Assembly: GCF_034355335.1 (NCBI RefSeq)
Contig: NZ_CP136422.1
Coordinates: 1,801,001 to 1,865,000 of the forward strand
Length of the DNA stretch: 64,000 nucleotides
Direction of reading: 5' to 3'
Source of the DNA: Blautia coccoides
GTDB taxonomy: Bacteria > Bacillota > Clostridia > Lachnospirales > Lachnospiraceae
In this document: piece after piece, positions 1 to 7,955 of the stretch
Layout: each line of letters opens with the position of its first letter
Position numbering within the stretch: the first letter of the stretch is position 1
Made by a program: the position numbers and the translations under genes
Notes under the pieces: model-generated
What the model saw: the letters and a program-made list of their open reading frames with translations, nothing else
What the model was told of the DNA's origin: nothing
Database searches by the model: none

Positions 1-725
1 ATGGAACCTTTGCCCATAATAGTAGTGATGACCGGAACTCTGGTGGTCTCCGCAAGGGTCAGCGCTGTCTCATTTGCCCTTCCGATATTCACGCCGCCTC
101 CCATGAGAAACAGGGGCTTTTGGGCTTCTTTCAGCAGAGCCATGGCCTTTTTTAACTGTCCCATGTGTACGCCGCTGCTGGGCTTGTAGCCCCGGATGTG
201 TACTTCTTTGGGATAGTAGTCATCCCCCTCCAACAGCATGATATCTTTTGGAAGATCGATCACAACAGGCCCTTTTTTGCCGGTGCTGGCAATGTAGAAG
301 GCTTCTTTAATAATACGGCCCAGGTCCTTGCGGTCGCGCACGGTCACAGCGTATTTGCAGATACCGCGGGTGATCCCTACAATATCTACCTCCTGGAACG
401 CGTCATTTCCAATGAGGTTTGTGGGAACCTGGCCGGTAAAGCATACCAGGGGAACACTGTCATAATTGGCTGTGGCGATACCGGTTACCAGATTGGTGGC
501 TCCCGGGCCGCTTGTTACCAGGCAGACACCGGTGCGTCCGGTTGCTCTGGCGTAGCCGTCTGCAGCGTGGATCAAACCCTGCTCGTGGCGGGGGAGTATC
601 ACCTGGATGGAATCCTGTTTGTACAGCTCATCGAAAATATCGATGGCGTAGCCGCCGGGATATGCGAATAGATAATCAATGCCCTCTTTCTGCAGTGCTT
701 TTACAAATAATTCATTTCCTGTCAT
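1..725 (-). CDS. ilvB: Acetolactate synthase large subunit, N-terminal part (runs off window)
   Basis: Reading the minus strand from ATG at 725 gives 241 uninterrupted codons that continue past the window edge. The N-terminus has the thiamine-diphosphate enzyme pattern: an AYPGG segment near residue 20, the catalytic-type Glu in RHEQG about 30 residues later, then GYARATGRTG and SGPGATN. These are typical of acetolactate synthase, which condenses two pyruvates, or pyruvate and 2-oxobutyrate, in the first common step of branched-chain amino acid synthesis. An AAAGGAGG ribosome site lies 9-17 bases upstream of the start. A T-box leader precedes it, which fits amino-acid-responsive control. Only the N-terminal TPP-binding domain and the beginning of the central domain are visible, so other TPP-dependent enzymes cannot be fully excluded, but the T-box favours ilvB. 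Confidence 0.93.
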   Translation of the reverse strand, partial: MTGNELFVKALQKEGIDYLFAYPGGYAIDIFDELYKQDSIQVILPRHEQGLIHAADGYARATGRTGVCLVTSGPGATNLVTGIATANYDSVPLVCFTGQVPTNLIGNDAFQEVDIVGITRGICKYAVTVRDRKDLGRIIKEAFYIASTGKKGPVVIDLPKDIMLLEGDDYYPKEVHIRGYKPSSGVHMGQLKKAMALLKEAQKPLFLMGGGVNIGRANETALTLAETTRVPVITTIMGKGS

Positions 726-773
726 GGACAAAATCCTCCTTTAACTCATTTTTAGATGGTTTGAAAATGAAAA

Positions 774-1073
774 ACGCCCTGAACTGAGTTCTCAGTTCAG
801 GGCGGATAAGTCATCCGTGGTACCACCTGATTTCAGGAAAAATCCTGCGCTTTGCCAGTACGGATAAAAAAATCGATACTGTTTTCCCTGTAACGTGGGA
901 AAGGGACGTTGAGGTCTACTGAAAGATATCAAGAATCTTCGTTCGTCTCACTGCTCAGGGGCTACTTCCATACTTCCTAGCTGAAGATTCGCACCACACA
1001 TCTTCTCTCTGAAAGCCGGCTGGGTATGTACTCCTCCCCGTCACCGCATTTATCAAAATGCTTTTTTAATTGT
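774..1073 (-). promoter_or_regulatory. T-box riboswitch leader of ilvB
   Basis: On the minus strand the conserved T-box AGGTGGTACCACGG is read from plus positions 828 to 815. It is followed by a 14-bp terminator stem (775-788 with 791-804) and a U-rich run. Upstream is a Stem I with AGAGAG-type and GGAAGTATGG elements at about 960-1060. T-box leaders bind uncharged tRNA and switch a terminator/antiterminator. By position in the specifier loop the codon appears to be GTA (plus 963-965), which would mean valine; this reading is an inference from the loop alignment and is less certain than the T-box itself. Confidence 0.95.
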
Positions 1074-1078
1074 TTTAT

Positions 1079-1107
1079 AGCATAACACACAAATGGAATT
1101 CTGTCAA
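1079..1107 (-). promoter_or_regulatory. Promoter of the T-box/ilvB transcript
   Basis: Minus strand TTGACA (plus 1102-1107), 17-base spacer, TATGCT (plus 1079-1084). It lies directly upstream of the T-box Stem I. Confidence 0.8.
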
Positions 1108-1185
1108 TGGGTGAAAAATGAACAATTTGACGGCATATATGGAATCCTGTATACTGGTATTATGTAAAAAAGAAAGGAGGCCAAT

Positions 1186-1536
1186 ATGAGGACCAGAGAG
1201 GAAGCGATTTCCTATTGTCTGAAAATGCCGGATGTGTTTGAGGACTATCCGTTTCACGACCAAAACTGGACGGTGATCCGGATGAAAGACAGCAGAAAAA
1301 TATTTGCCTGGATCTTTGAGCGTGAGGGAAATATCTGGGTGAATTTAAAGACAGACCCCCAGTGGCGGGATTTCTGGCGCAGGATGTATGCATCTGTGCT
1401 TCCTGCCTATCACTTGAATAAAGAACACTGGAACTCTGTCATTTTAGACGGCTCCATACCGGAAAAGGAGATAGGCAGAATGATAGAGGAAAGTTATGAC
1501 CTGGTGAGAGGAAAGAAATCTTCCCGCTGTACATAG
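1186..1536 (+). CDS. MmcQ/YjbR family protein
   Basis: 116 residues, close to the usual size of the MmcQ/YjbR (CyaY-like fold) family. Family features visible are an N-terminal REEAISYCLKMPDVFEDYPF segment, a WTVIRM strand, FAWIFEREGNIWVNLK, and the C-terminal HLNKEHWNSVILDGSIPEKE with the typical LN-K-HW signature. Family members are small cytosolic proteins, some proposed to bind DNA, with no settled function. A GAAAGGAGG ribosome site lies just upstream of the ATG. The gene is followed after 32 bases by a rubrerythrin and may share its transcript. The ilvB T-box promoter fires in the opposite direction. Confidence 0.85.
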   Translation: MRTREEAISYCLKMPDVFEDYPFHDQNWTVIRMKDSRKIFAWIFEREGNIWVNLKTDPQWRDFWRRMYASVLPAYHLNKEHWNSVILDGSIPEKEIGRMIEESYDLVRGKKSSRCT

Positions 1537-1568
1537 AATAGTGTAAAGCCGGAAACAGCGGAGAGAAG

Positions 1569-2108
1569 ATGGAATTAAGAGAGAGTGAAACCTTTAGGAA
1601 TCTGATTAAGGCCTACGAAGGAGAATTGAAAGCCAGCGGAAAATACCGTGTTTACGCAAAACGGGCCAGAGTTGAGGGCTATATAGACATAGCGGAAATT
1701 TTTGAGGAGACATCGGGAAATGAGGAGCATCATGCGGAGATCTGGCTGAACCTGCTGAACGGAGGACGGTTGCCGGAGACCAGCAGAAATCTGGAAAATG
1801 CCCACGAGGATGAGAAAAAAGAATGGTCGGAGATGTATGAGGATTTCGCCAAAAAAGCGGAACAGGAGGGCTTTAATGGAATTGCCAGGCTTTTCAGAGA
1901 GGTGGGGCAGATCGAAAGGCACCACGACTACCGTTTTGAACAATTGTCCCGGGATATTCTGACCAACCGTGTTTTCTGCAAAGAGATAGACAGGGTGTGG
2001 ATCTGCATGAACTGCGGTCATCTGGCTTACGGTGACTGTGCGCCGGTCAGGTGTTCCGTATGTGGTTGTCCCCAGGGCTTTTTTAAACTGAATTGTGAGG
2101 AATGCTGA
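1569..2108 (+). CDS. Rubrerythrin-like ferritin/rubredoxin protein
   Basis: 179 residues. An N-terminal ferritin-like four-helix domain carries Glu and ExxH metal ligands (EGELKASGKYR near residue 17, ETSGNEEHHAEIW near 50, REVGQIERHH near 112). A C-terminal rubredoxin domain carries two Cys pairs (CMNCG and CSVCG, residues about 150-170). Rubrerythrins reduce hydrogen peroxide in the cytosol of anaerobes. The C-terminal tail EECX-like end is a little longer than the second rubrerythrin at 6291. RBS GGAGAAG sits just upstream of the ATG. This is one of two paralogues in the first 7 kb, so it is probably part of an oxidative-stress complement. Confidence 0.9.
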   Translation: MELRESETFRNLIKAYEGELKASGKYRVYAKRARVEGYIDIAEIFEETSGNEEHHAEIWLNLLNGGRLPETSRNLENAHEDEKKEWSEMYEDFAKKAEQEGFNGIARLFREVGQIERHHDYRFEQLSRDILTNRVFCKEIDRVWICMNCGHLAYGDCAPVRCSVCGCPQGFFKLNCEEC

Positions 2109-2202
2109 AAAAGACCAGCCTTTGGCATTTTGTGTAAAATGTCATATTTGAGTAAAATTCCAGGTGCAATTTCAGTGATTTTGAGGTATACTGTAAATAT
2201 AT

Positions 2203-2255
2203 GTAACTGTTCCATATGGGTTTTGACCCATCACTGTAAGGAGACTGAAAGTTAC
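2203..2255 (+). repeat. Dispersed GTAACTGT...AGTTAC repeat, degenerate copy
   Basis: Starts GTAACTGT and ends GACTGAAAGTTAC, with a CACTGTAAGG middle. It is a divergent member of the family described at 2294, lying 78 bases upstream of moaA. Confidence 0.5.
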
Positions 2256-2293
2256 AAATATATTAAGAAAACAGGAAGGTGACTGTGCAGCAG

Positions 2294-2316
2294 GACTGTG
2301 AAGGCTGAACAGTTAC
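2294..2316 (+). repeat. Dispersed GACTGTGAAGG-CTGAACAGTTAC repeat
   Basis: A 23-base imperfect palindrome whose right half AACAGTTAC recurs in other 5' regions of the window. It ends 16 bases before the moaA ATG, so it would be in the 5' leader. Confidence 0.75.
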
Positions 2317-2332
2317 ACAGGAAGATAAAATT

Positions 2333-3313
2333 ATGTTGGATCAGTACAGACGGAATATTGAATATATCCGCATATCTATAACAGACCGCTGTAATCTTCG
2401 CTGCATGTATTGTATGCCGGAAGGCGGGATCGAACAGGTGGAGCACAGTGATATCCTAACCTATGACGAGATTACCAGGCTGTGCCGCATTTTGGCCCCA
2501 AAAGGCATCTGCAAGGTAAAAATCACCGGCGGGGAGCCTCTGGTGCGAAAGAATGCGGCAGAGCTGGTAAGTATGATAAAAAGCATACCCGGTATCGACA
2601 ATGTGACTCTTACTACCAATGGGATACTGCTGGGGGAACAGATACAAGATTTGGCCCGGGCGGGAATCGATGCGGTTAATATCAGCCTTGATGCTCTTAC
2701 AGAGGATATGTTTGAGAAGATAACAAGGAGAAAAGGACTTGACAGGGTATTGGAGGGGATGGATAAGGCTCTACAGTTTCCTCATGTTCGTGTGAAGGTG
2801 AACTGTGTCCTTCTCCACGGTGTGAATGAGGACCAGTGGATTCCCATCGCAGGCCTTGCAAAGGACAGACCGGTGGATGTGCGCTTTATTGAAATGATGC
2901 CTATAGGATACGGCAGGAAATACTGCGGGGAAGAGACCGAAGACCATGTGCGCCATCTGCTGGAGGGTGCTTACGGCAAAGCGGATTCCTTAAGCGGAAG
3001 ATTCGGCAACGGTCCCAGTACATATATGCAGTTGGAGGGATTTAAAGGAAAAATCGGCTTTATCAGTGCCATTTCCCATAAGTTCTGTGAAGACTGCAAT
3101 CGGGTGCGGCTCACTTCGGAGGGATTTTTAAAACCGTGTCTGCAGTTTTCGCATGGAGCAGATATGCGCAGCCTGCTCAGGGACGGAAGCTCAGATGAAC
3201 AAATCGGCATTGTGGCTGAGAAGACCATATTTGAGAAGCCCAGAAGCCACCGCTTTGGAGAGGACCGGGAGGAAGGTCTGGAAAATAAAAAGATGTCAGA
3301 AATTGGAGGATGA
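2333..3313 (+). CDS. moaA: GTP 3',8-cyclase MoaA
   Basis: 326 residues. MoaA is a radical-SAM enzyme that rearranges GTP to 3',8-cyclo-GTP, the first step of molybdenum cofactor synthesis. The radical-SAM cluster motif CNLRCMYC gives Cys20, Cys24 and Cys27. The C-terminal second [4Fe-4S] cluster ligands are seen in CEDCNRVRL and, 12-14 residues later, KPCLQF. The protein ends in GG, the conserved C-terminal pair needed for activation. GGEPLVR and a GTP-binding arginine-rich stretch are also present. No Moco riboswitch was recognised upstream. The stop is 4 bases before the MOSC gene, so the two are probably co-transcribed. Confidence 0.95.
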   Translation: MLDQYRRNIEYIRISITDRCNLRCMYCMPEGGIEQVEHSDILTYDEITRLCRILAPKGICKVKITGGEPLVRKNAAELVSMIKSIPGIDNVTLTTNGILLGEQIQDLARAGIDAVNISLDALTEDMFEKITRRKGLDRVLEGMDKALQFPHVRVKVNCVLLHGVNEDQWIPIAGLAKDRPVDVRFIEMMPIGYGRKYCGEETEDHVRHLLEGAYGKADSLSGRFGNGPSTYMQLEGFKGKIGFISAISHKFCEDCNRVRLTSEGFLKPCLQFSHGADMRSLLRDGSSDEQIGIVAEKTIFEKPRSHRFGEDREEGLENKKMSEIGG

Positions 3314-3317
3314 AGCA

Positions 3318-3752
3318 ATGGGAAAGGTACTGGCTGTCTGTATCAGCGAGAAGAAGGGAACTCAGAAAAAAAACATTCAGGAGGCTGAATTTATTGAAGA
3401 TTTTGGCATAGAGAAAGATGCGCACGCCGGAAAATGGCACCGTCAGGTAAGCCTTCTCAGCTATGAAAAGATTGAGGATTTCAGGAACCGCGGTGCTGAA
3501 GTAGCGGATGGCGCCTTTGGTGAGAATCTGGTAGTCAGCGGGTTTGACTTTAAGAACCTGCCTATTGGGACAAGATTCCGCTGCAACGACGTGGTGCTGG
3601 AACTGACACAGATCGGGAAGGAATGTCATCACGGCTGTGAGATCTTTCAGAAGATGGGTGACTGCATTATGCCAAGAGAAGGTGTATTTACAAAAGTTCT
3701 TCACGGCGGCAGGATCAAAGTCGGTGATGAGATGGTGATCGAGGAAGTATGA
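3318..3752 (+). CDS. MOSC domain protein
   Basis: 144 residues counted from the ATG at 3318, which has an AATTGGAGG ribosome site inside the end of moaA. The open frame extends further upstream within moaA, but that part is a shadow. MOSC-type features are GIEKDAHAG, FGENLVVSG, LPIGTRF, LELTQIGKECHHGCEIF with conserved Cys residues, and GGRIKVGDEM. MOSC domains bind the molybdenum cofactor or deliver sulfur to metal centres. Following moaA at a 4-base gap, this gene probably handles or transfers molybdenum cofactor. No moaC or mogA is seen nearby. Confidence 0.88.
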   Translation: MGKVLAVCISEKKGTQKKNIQEAEFIEDFGIEKDAHAGKWHRQVSLLSYEKIEDFRNRGAEVADGAFGENLVVSGFDFKNLPIGTRFRCNDVVLELTQIGKECHHGCEIFQKMGDCIMPREGVFTKVLHGGRIKVGDEMVIEEV

Positions 3753-3793
3753 CACAGACAGGAAAATGTGCCATGAAATATTTGACAGGGACT

Positions 3794-3825
3794 GCATAAA
3801 AACAGCGGCCCCTGTTTTTTTATGC
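3794..3825. terminator. Short hairpin terminator after MOSC gene
   Basis: GCATAAAAACAG and CTGTTTTTTTATGC form an A/T-flanked stem around a CGGCCC loop. T-runs on both strands would let it work in both directions. Confidence 0.6.
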
Positions 3826-3923
3826 CAAAGCAGCAGTCTGTCAAGAGGAAAACGGCAATTTTTGTATACCCTGAAAGGATCGGGAGCATTCTAAGGACAG
3901 GAATATATAAAACGGAGGCTGCT

Positions 3924-5384
3924 ATGGATAGTTTATGGATGGATGAAACAAAAATACAGTCATTCCCGGAGCTGACTCGGGATATCACAGCGGATGTGGC
4001 TGTGGTGGGAGGAGGAATGACCGGGATACTGACAGCATATTTTCTTAAAGAACAGGGACTGCAGGTGATCGTGCTGGAAGCAGACCGGATCGGAGGTGGT
4101 CAGACAGGGAGGACAACAGCCAAGATCACCTCCCAGCACGGAGTGATCTATCAGAAGATCATATCCCTCCACGGGAAGGAGGCAGCAGAAAAATACAGCC
4201 GGGAAAACCAGAAGGCAATAGACAGGTACGAGAAAATAGTACAGGACAGACAGATCGACTGCGGATTTGTCAGATGCCCGGCGTATTTATATACATTGGA
4301 ATTACCTGAGCTTTTAAAGGAGGAGGCCCAAAGTGCTGCGGGGCTTGGGATTGATGCTGTTTTTACCAGGGATACGGAGCTTCCTTTTGAAGTGGCAGGT
4401 GCTGTGCGCTTTGACGATCAGGCCAGGTTTCATCCTCTTCTTTTTCTGGAATCAGTCATTCGGGGGCTGACAGTCTATGAACATTCAAGGGTACTGCAGG
4501 CAGAGGGAGACCGGCTTGTCACGGAAAAGGGAAGTGTCAGGGCAAAGAAAATCGTCTTTGCCTGCCACTATCCTTTTCTCAATGTGCCGGGGTATTATTT
4601 CATGCGGATGCATCAGGAGCGCAGTTATGTGCTGGGGCTTGAAAATGCCTTGAAGCCTGAAGGGATGTACCTGGGCATAGACAGCAATAACGCCTGGTCT
4701 TTCAGAAGCGCAGGAGAGTATCTGCTCTTTGGCGGAGGCGGCCACCGCACAGGAGAAAACCGCGCAGGGGGAAAGTACGACCTGCTGAAAAGAAAAGCAG
4801 AAGAGTTCTTTCCGGGAAGCCGGGTGCGGTATCACTGGTCAGCACAGGACTGTATGCCTGTGGACCAGATTCCCTACATTGGCAGGTTCTCTGCGGATAC
4901 CCCTGACTGGTATGCTGCCACAGGATATGGAAAGTGGGGAATGAGTTCTTCCATGGCAGCAGCCGGTATGATAACAGAGAGTATTCTGGGGGATGAGGAG
5001 GAGAATGTGTTCGGCATATTTTCGCCGCAGCGCTTTACGCCCAAGGCCTCCGCGGAAAATTTCTGCAAGGATGGTATCCATGCAGTGAAGGATTTGAGCA
5101 GAAGGATTTTTACACAGGGAAGAAGTGATCTGGATGAACTTCCCCCAGGACACGGCGGCATTGTTGACTATGACGGAGAAAAAGTGGGAGCATACAGAGA
5201 TGAGGAGGGAGAGATCTATTTGGTATCTGCCAAATGTCCCCATCTTGGATGCCAGCTTGAATGGAATCCGGATGAAAAATGTTTTGAATGCCCCTGTCAC
5301 GGTTCCAGGTTCGACTACATGGGGAACTGTGTAGACAGCCCGGCACAGAGTGGCATTTCACTGGAAAGTAAGGAAAATTCTTAG
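3924..5384 (+). CDS. FAD-dependent oxidoreductase with C-terminal Rieske domain
   Basis: 486 residues from the ATG at 3924, chosen because ACGGAGG precedes it and the FAD motif then lies at the expected place. The longer frame from 3822 begins inside the preceding terminator. The N-terminal dinucleotide-binding fold has VAVVGGGMTG (residues about 22-31) and VLEADRIGGGQTG, as in the glycine-oxidase/DAO family. The C-terminal 90 residues are a Rieske [2Fe-2S] domain: CPHLGC and CPCHGSRFD supply the two Cys/His pairs. The two-domain arrangement is known in Firmicutes, where the Rieske centre probably passes electrons to or from the flavin. The substrate is unknown. No close partner gene is evident. 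Confidence 0.88.
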   Translation: MDSLWMDETKIQSFPELTRDITADVAVVGGGMTGILTAYFLKEQGLQVIVLEADRIGGGQTGRTTAKITSQHGVIYQKIISLHGKEAAEKYSRENQKAIDRYEKIVQDRQIDCGFVRCPAYLYTLELPELLKEEAQSAAGLGIDAVFTRDTELPFEVAGAVRFDDQARFHPLLFLESVIRGLTVYEHSRVLQAEGDRLVTEKGSVRAKKIVFACHYPFLNVPGYYFMRMHQERSYVLGLENALKPEGMYLGIDSNNAWSFRSAGEYLLFGGGGHRTGENRAGGKYDLLKRKAEEFFPGSRVRYHWSAQDCMPVDQIPYIGRFSADTPDWYAATGYGKWGMSSSMAAAGMITESILGDEEENVFGIFSPQRFTPKASAENFCKDGIHAVKDLSRRIFTQGRSDLDELPPGHGGIVDYDGEKVGAYRDEEGEIYLVSAKCPHLGCQLEWNPDEKCFECPCHGSRFDYMGNCVDSPAQSGISLESKENS

Positions 5385-5450
5385 TTACGATTCACAGTCA
5401 CTGTCCCGCGAGGTGATTTCATGCGCCTGCTAAAAAGTTGTTAAGAAAAG

Positions 5451-5479
5451 TTGTAAAGATTATGAAAATTTAGTATAAT
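5451..5479 (+). promoter_or_regulatory. Promoter of cytidylate-kinase-like gene
   Basis: TTGTAA (5451-5456), 17-base spacer, TATAAT (5474-5479). Confidence 0.7.
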
Positions 5480-5612
5480 CAATATAAGAGTTCAGTCTTT
5501 AGTTTTGCAAAAGTAGAAGGCTGAAACCTGCGGCAGCATGAAAATGCGGACGGGTCGTTCTGAAGTATGGGAACGCTGCGGACGCCAGGTGAATGGGGAA
5601 GGATGGTATGTT

Positions 5613-6215
5613 ATGGGTAAAGTGATAGCACTCGGCAGAGAATTTGGAAGCAATGGAAGAAAAATTGCGCAGGATCTGGCAGAGCATCTGGGCATCAAAT
5701 ATTATGACAAGGATTTGATCACCCTTGCCGCCCAGAAAAAGAATATTCCAAAAGAGAAGCTGGAAGAAGTGGATGAGAAGCGGGAAAGCCCCTGGCGTTA
5801 TTCCTTTGATGAGAATATGGCCATGGAGCGTCAGTTTCACTATGAACCTCTCAATGATGTGCTGTTCAATGCGCAGACAGAGATCATTGAAGAGGCCGCC
5901 CGAAACGAAGACTGTGTGATCGTAGGGCGGTGTGCAAACTACATTCTCAAAGATAAACCGGACTGCAGAAGTGTTTTTATCTATGCGCCTATGGAGGCCA
6001 GGATCAAAACCATACGGGCACGGACGGTTTGGGATGAAAGAGGAGCGGAACAGCTTATCAAGAAAGTAGATAAGCAGAGAAAATATTACTATAACAATTA
6101 TACAGATGAGAAGTGGGGCAGCATGAAGGGGTATGACCTGTGTCTGGACAGCAGCCGTTTTACCAGGGAACAGATTCTGGAAATACTGACCGCACTCTAT
6201 CATACCATCGGATAA
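5613..6215 (+). CDS. Cytidylate kinase-like family protein
   Basis: 200 residues from ATG 5613, with GGGGAAGGA upstream. The frame continues upstream to 5538 without an RBS. IALGREFGSNGRKIAQDLAEHLG matches the cytidylate-kinase-like family (AAA_26), in which a modified P-loop with GS-G-G replaces the standard Walker A. Later motifs include YYDKDL and VIVGRCANYIL followed by an R-rich lid segment. Proteins of this family resemble CMP kinase but lack a proven substrate, and they are common in Clostridia alongside the true Cmk. It probably has its own promoter (5451-5479). Confidence 0.85.
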   Translation: MGKVIALGREFGSNGRKIAQDLAEHLGIKYYDKDLITLAAQKKNIPKEKLEEVDEKRESPWRYSFDENMAMERQFHYEPLNDVLFNAQTEIIEEAARNEDCVIVGRCANYILKDKPDCRSVFIYAPMEARIKTIRARTVWDERGAEQLIKKVDKQRKYYYNNYTDEKWGSMKGYDLCLDSSRFTREQILEILTALYHTIG

Positions 6216-6290
6216 GACTGAGAGATCCAGGTATAAAATTGTCACTTCTGGAAAAAATAACATGGAAAATAAATACCAGGAGGCAATTGT

Positions 6291-6887
6291 ATGTCTGTAG
6301 ATTTTAGAGAAAGCGTAACAAAAGAAAACCTGATGCGCGCCTTTGCAGGTGAGAGCCAGGCCAGGAACCGCTACACCTTCGCAGCAGCACAGGCGAAAAA
6401 GGAACATCTGCATGTTGTGGAGGCTGTCTTCAACTATACAGCAGACCAGGAGCGCCAGCATGCATACATTTTTTATCAGCATTTAAAAGAGATGGCAGGA
6501 GAAACGATTCAGATCGACGGTGGTTATCCGGTGGATATCTCGCCTGACATAGATAAGCTTCTGCGCATGGCACAGCACAATGAGTACGAAGAGCATGATG
6601 ATGTGTATAAGAATTTCGGAGATAAGGCAAAAGAGGAAGGATTTACGCAGATCGCCAATTCCTTTCATATGATAGCGGATATCGAAAAATTCCATGGAGA
6701 CCGCTTCGGAAAGTTTGCTCAGTATCTGGAGGAGAAGAAGCTTTTTGTGTCAGATGTGGAGACAGGGTGGATCTGTCTGAAATGCGGTTATATCCACTGG
6801 GGCAAAGAAGCGCCGAAAAAATGCCCGGTATGCTCTCATGACCAGGGATATTTTATCAGGCTGGAGCTTTCGCCTTTTGCACATTAA
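6291..6887 (+). CDS. rbr: Rubrerythrin
   Basis: 198 residues, RBS CAGGAGG 6 bases before the ATG. The ferritin-like domain shows LMRAFAGESQARNRY with the first Glu ligand, YTADQERQHAYIF (ExxH), AKEEGFTQIANSF, and IADIEKFHGDRF. The rubredoxin domain carries CLKCG and CPVCS (residues about 162-180). It should work as an NAD(P)H-linked peroxidase with a redox partner encoded elsewhere. Compared with the paralogue at 1569 it is the more canonical rubrerythrin. It is followed by a simple terminator. Confidence 0.94.
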   Translation: MSVDFRESVTKENLMRAFAGESQARNRYTFAAAQAKKEHLHVVEAVFNYTADQERQHAYIFYQHLKEMAGETIQIDGGYPVDISPDIDKLLRMAQHNEYEEHDDVYKNFGDKAKEEGFTQIANSFHMIADIEKFHGDRFGKFAQYLEEKKLFVSDVETGWICLKCGYIHWGKEAPKKCPVCSHDQGYFIRLELSPFAH

Positions 6888-6910
6888 ACATGGAGATTTA
6901 GGACATGATA

Positions 6911-6946
6911 AAACCCTTTGGGAGGATTCCTGAAGGGTTTCTTTTT
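6911..6946 (+). terminator. Terminator of rubrerythrin gene
   Basis: AAACCCTT (6911-6918) pairs with AAGGGTTT (6933-6940), followed by CTTTTT. Confidence 0.8.
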
Positions 6947-6977
6947 GGTGATAGAAGAGAAACAGAACGTATTTACG

Positions 6978-7188
6978 CAATAGGAAAGAGTCATCCGAAG
7001 TTTACATTCCGAATGACTCTTCTATTCTGATGTGTCCATGGGACTTTACCTTCCTTGTTTTATTATGGGTTAAATCGTTAAGTTCTTGGTGGTCCGTACC
7101 TTCCTTTCTTTTAAATTAATGGATGTTCCTTTACGTTTTCGGTGGTATCAGTCCTTTCTGTTTTTATTTTGTTCTCTCTTTGTTTATG
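6978..7188 (-). ncRNA. Candidate small RNA with consensus promoter
   Basis: A perfect -35/-10 pair on the minus strand (7194-7222) would start RNA near 7187. For about 200 bases no open frame of useful size follows, and no minus-strand gene lies beyond. The RNA would end with a 9-bp hairpin, AAGAGTCAT (7021-7013 read on minus) with ATGACTCTT (6994-6986), although its U-tract is weak. The body is A-rich with at least six GGA motifs, several in AAAGGA or AAGGAAGG context. The 3' end approaches the rubrerythrin 3' region in antisense. I do not recognise the family; it does not fold like 6S RNA at its ends. Confidence 0.6.
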
Positions 7189-7193
7189 AATTC

Positions 7194-7222
7194 ATTATAG
7201 CAGTCAGGTATTGATTTGTCAA
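7194..7222 (-). promoter_or_regulatory. Consensus sigma-A promoter for the small RNA
   Basis: TTGACA (plus 7217-7222), 17-base spacer, TATAAT (plus 7194-7199): an exact match to the vegetative consensus, the strongest promoter noticed in the window. Confidence 0.85.
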
Positions 7223-7454
7223 TAAGTAAAATGAAAATTTATCAATATTTATTTTTATAACTGTAAAAATGATTGAAAATTCTTATGTTATCAGATAATT
7301 ATATTGGTTTCGTACAATAGGATCCTTTATAAATCCTGTGGGTCATATGGAAAAACAGAATAAACCGTGGTATACTGTGCATAGTCTTTTTGCGGAGATA
7401 CAACAGAGGCGGATCACAGCCGCAGAGCACAGTACCGGGGAGGAGTATACGGAG

Positions 7455-7955
7455 ATGAAAACAGGATTATATATTCGCAGAGCTGAGGAAAAGGATATAG
7501 AAGAAGCCTTGTCCCTTTATGAACGGGCAAGAAGGTTCATGGCTGAGAACGGAAATCCCGGACAGTGGGTAAACGGCTACCCGGCGCGGGAAGATGTGGA
7601 GACAGATGTAAACCGCGGTGTTTTATATATCTGTGAGTCTTTGGACGGGATGGAAGGCGTTTTCATGTTTGATGTGGGAGAAGAGCCCAATTACCAAAGG
7701 ATAGAGCAGGGGTGCTGGCTGAACGATAAGCCTTACGGATTCCTGCACAGAATAGCTTCTGCCGGAAGAAAAAAGGGCGTGGCATCCTTTTGCGTACAGT
7801 GGTGTCTGGCCCGGTGTGACAACATGCGGGGAGATACACACCAGGATAATATACCCATGCAGAGAGTATTTGAGAAAAACGGTTTCATACGCTGCGGTAT
7901 TGTATATATGAAAGACGGAACACAGAGGATCGCATATCAGAAGGAGACAGGATGA
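7455..7955 (+). CDS. GNAT family N-acetyltransferase
   Basis: 166 residues from ATG 7455, with GGGGAGG about 12 bases upstream. A 39-codon upstream extension to 7338 has no clear RBS and precedes the domain start LYIRRAEEKDIEEAL. GNAT traits are the N-terminal strand-helix, the A-motif replaced by HRIASAGRKKGVASFC, and the C-terminal THQDNIPMQRVFEKNGF that closes the acetyl-CoA site. The acceptor substrate is unknown. The stop overlaps the start of a second acetyltransferase, indicating translational coupling. Confidence 0.85.
   Translation: MKTGLYIRRAEEKDIEEALSLYERARRFMAENGNPGQWVNGYPAREDVETDVNRGVLYICESLDGMEGVFMFDVGEEPNYQRIEQGCWLNDKPYGFLHRIASAGRKKGVASFCVQWCLARCDNMRGDTHQDNIPMQRVFEKNGFIRCGIVYMKDGTQRIAYQKETG

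Noticed and set aside
2109..2332. Molybdenum cofactor riboswitch before moaA
   Set aside because: No match to its conserved helices; the visible structure belongs to the dispersed repeat family.
5499..6482. Long minus-strand frame of 327 codons
   Set aside because: It is the shadow of the cytidylate-kinase-like gene and the rubrerythrin start, which have domains and ribosome sites.
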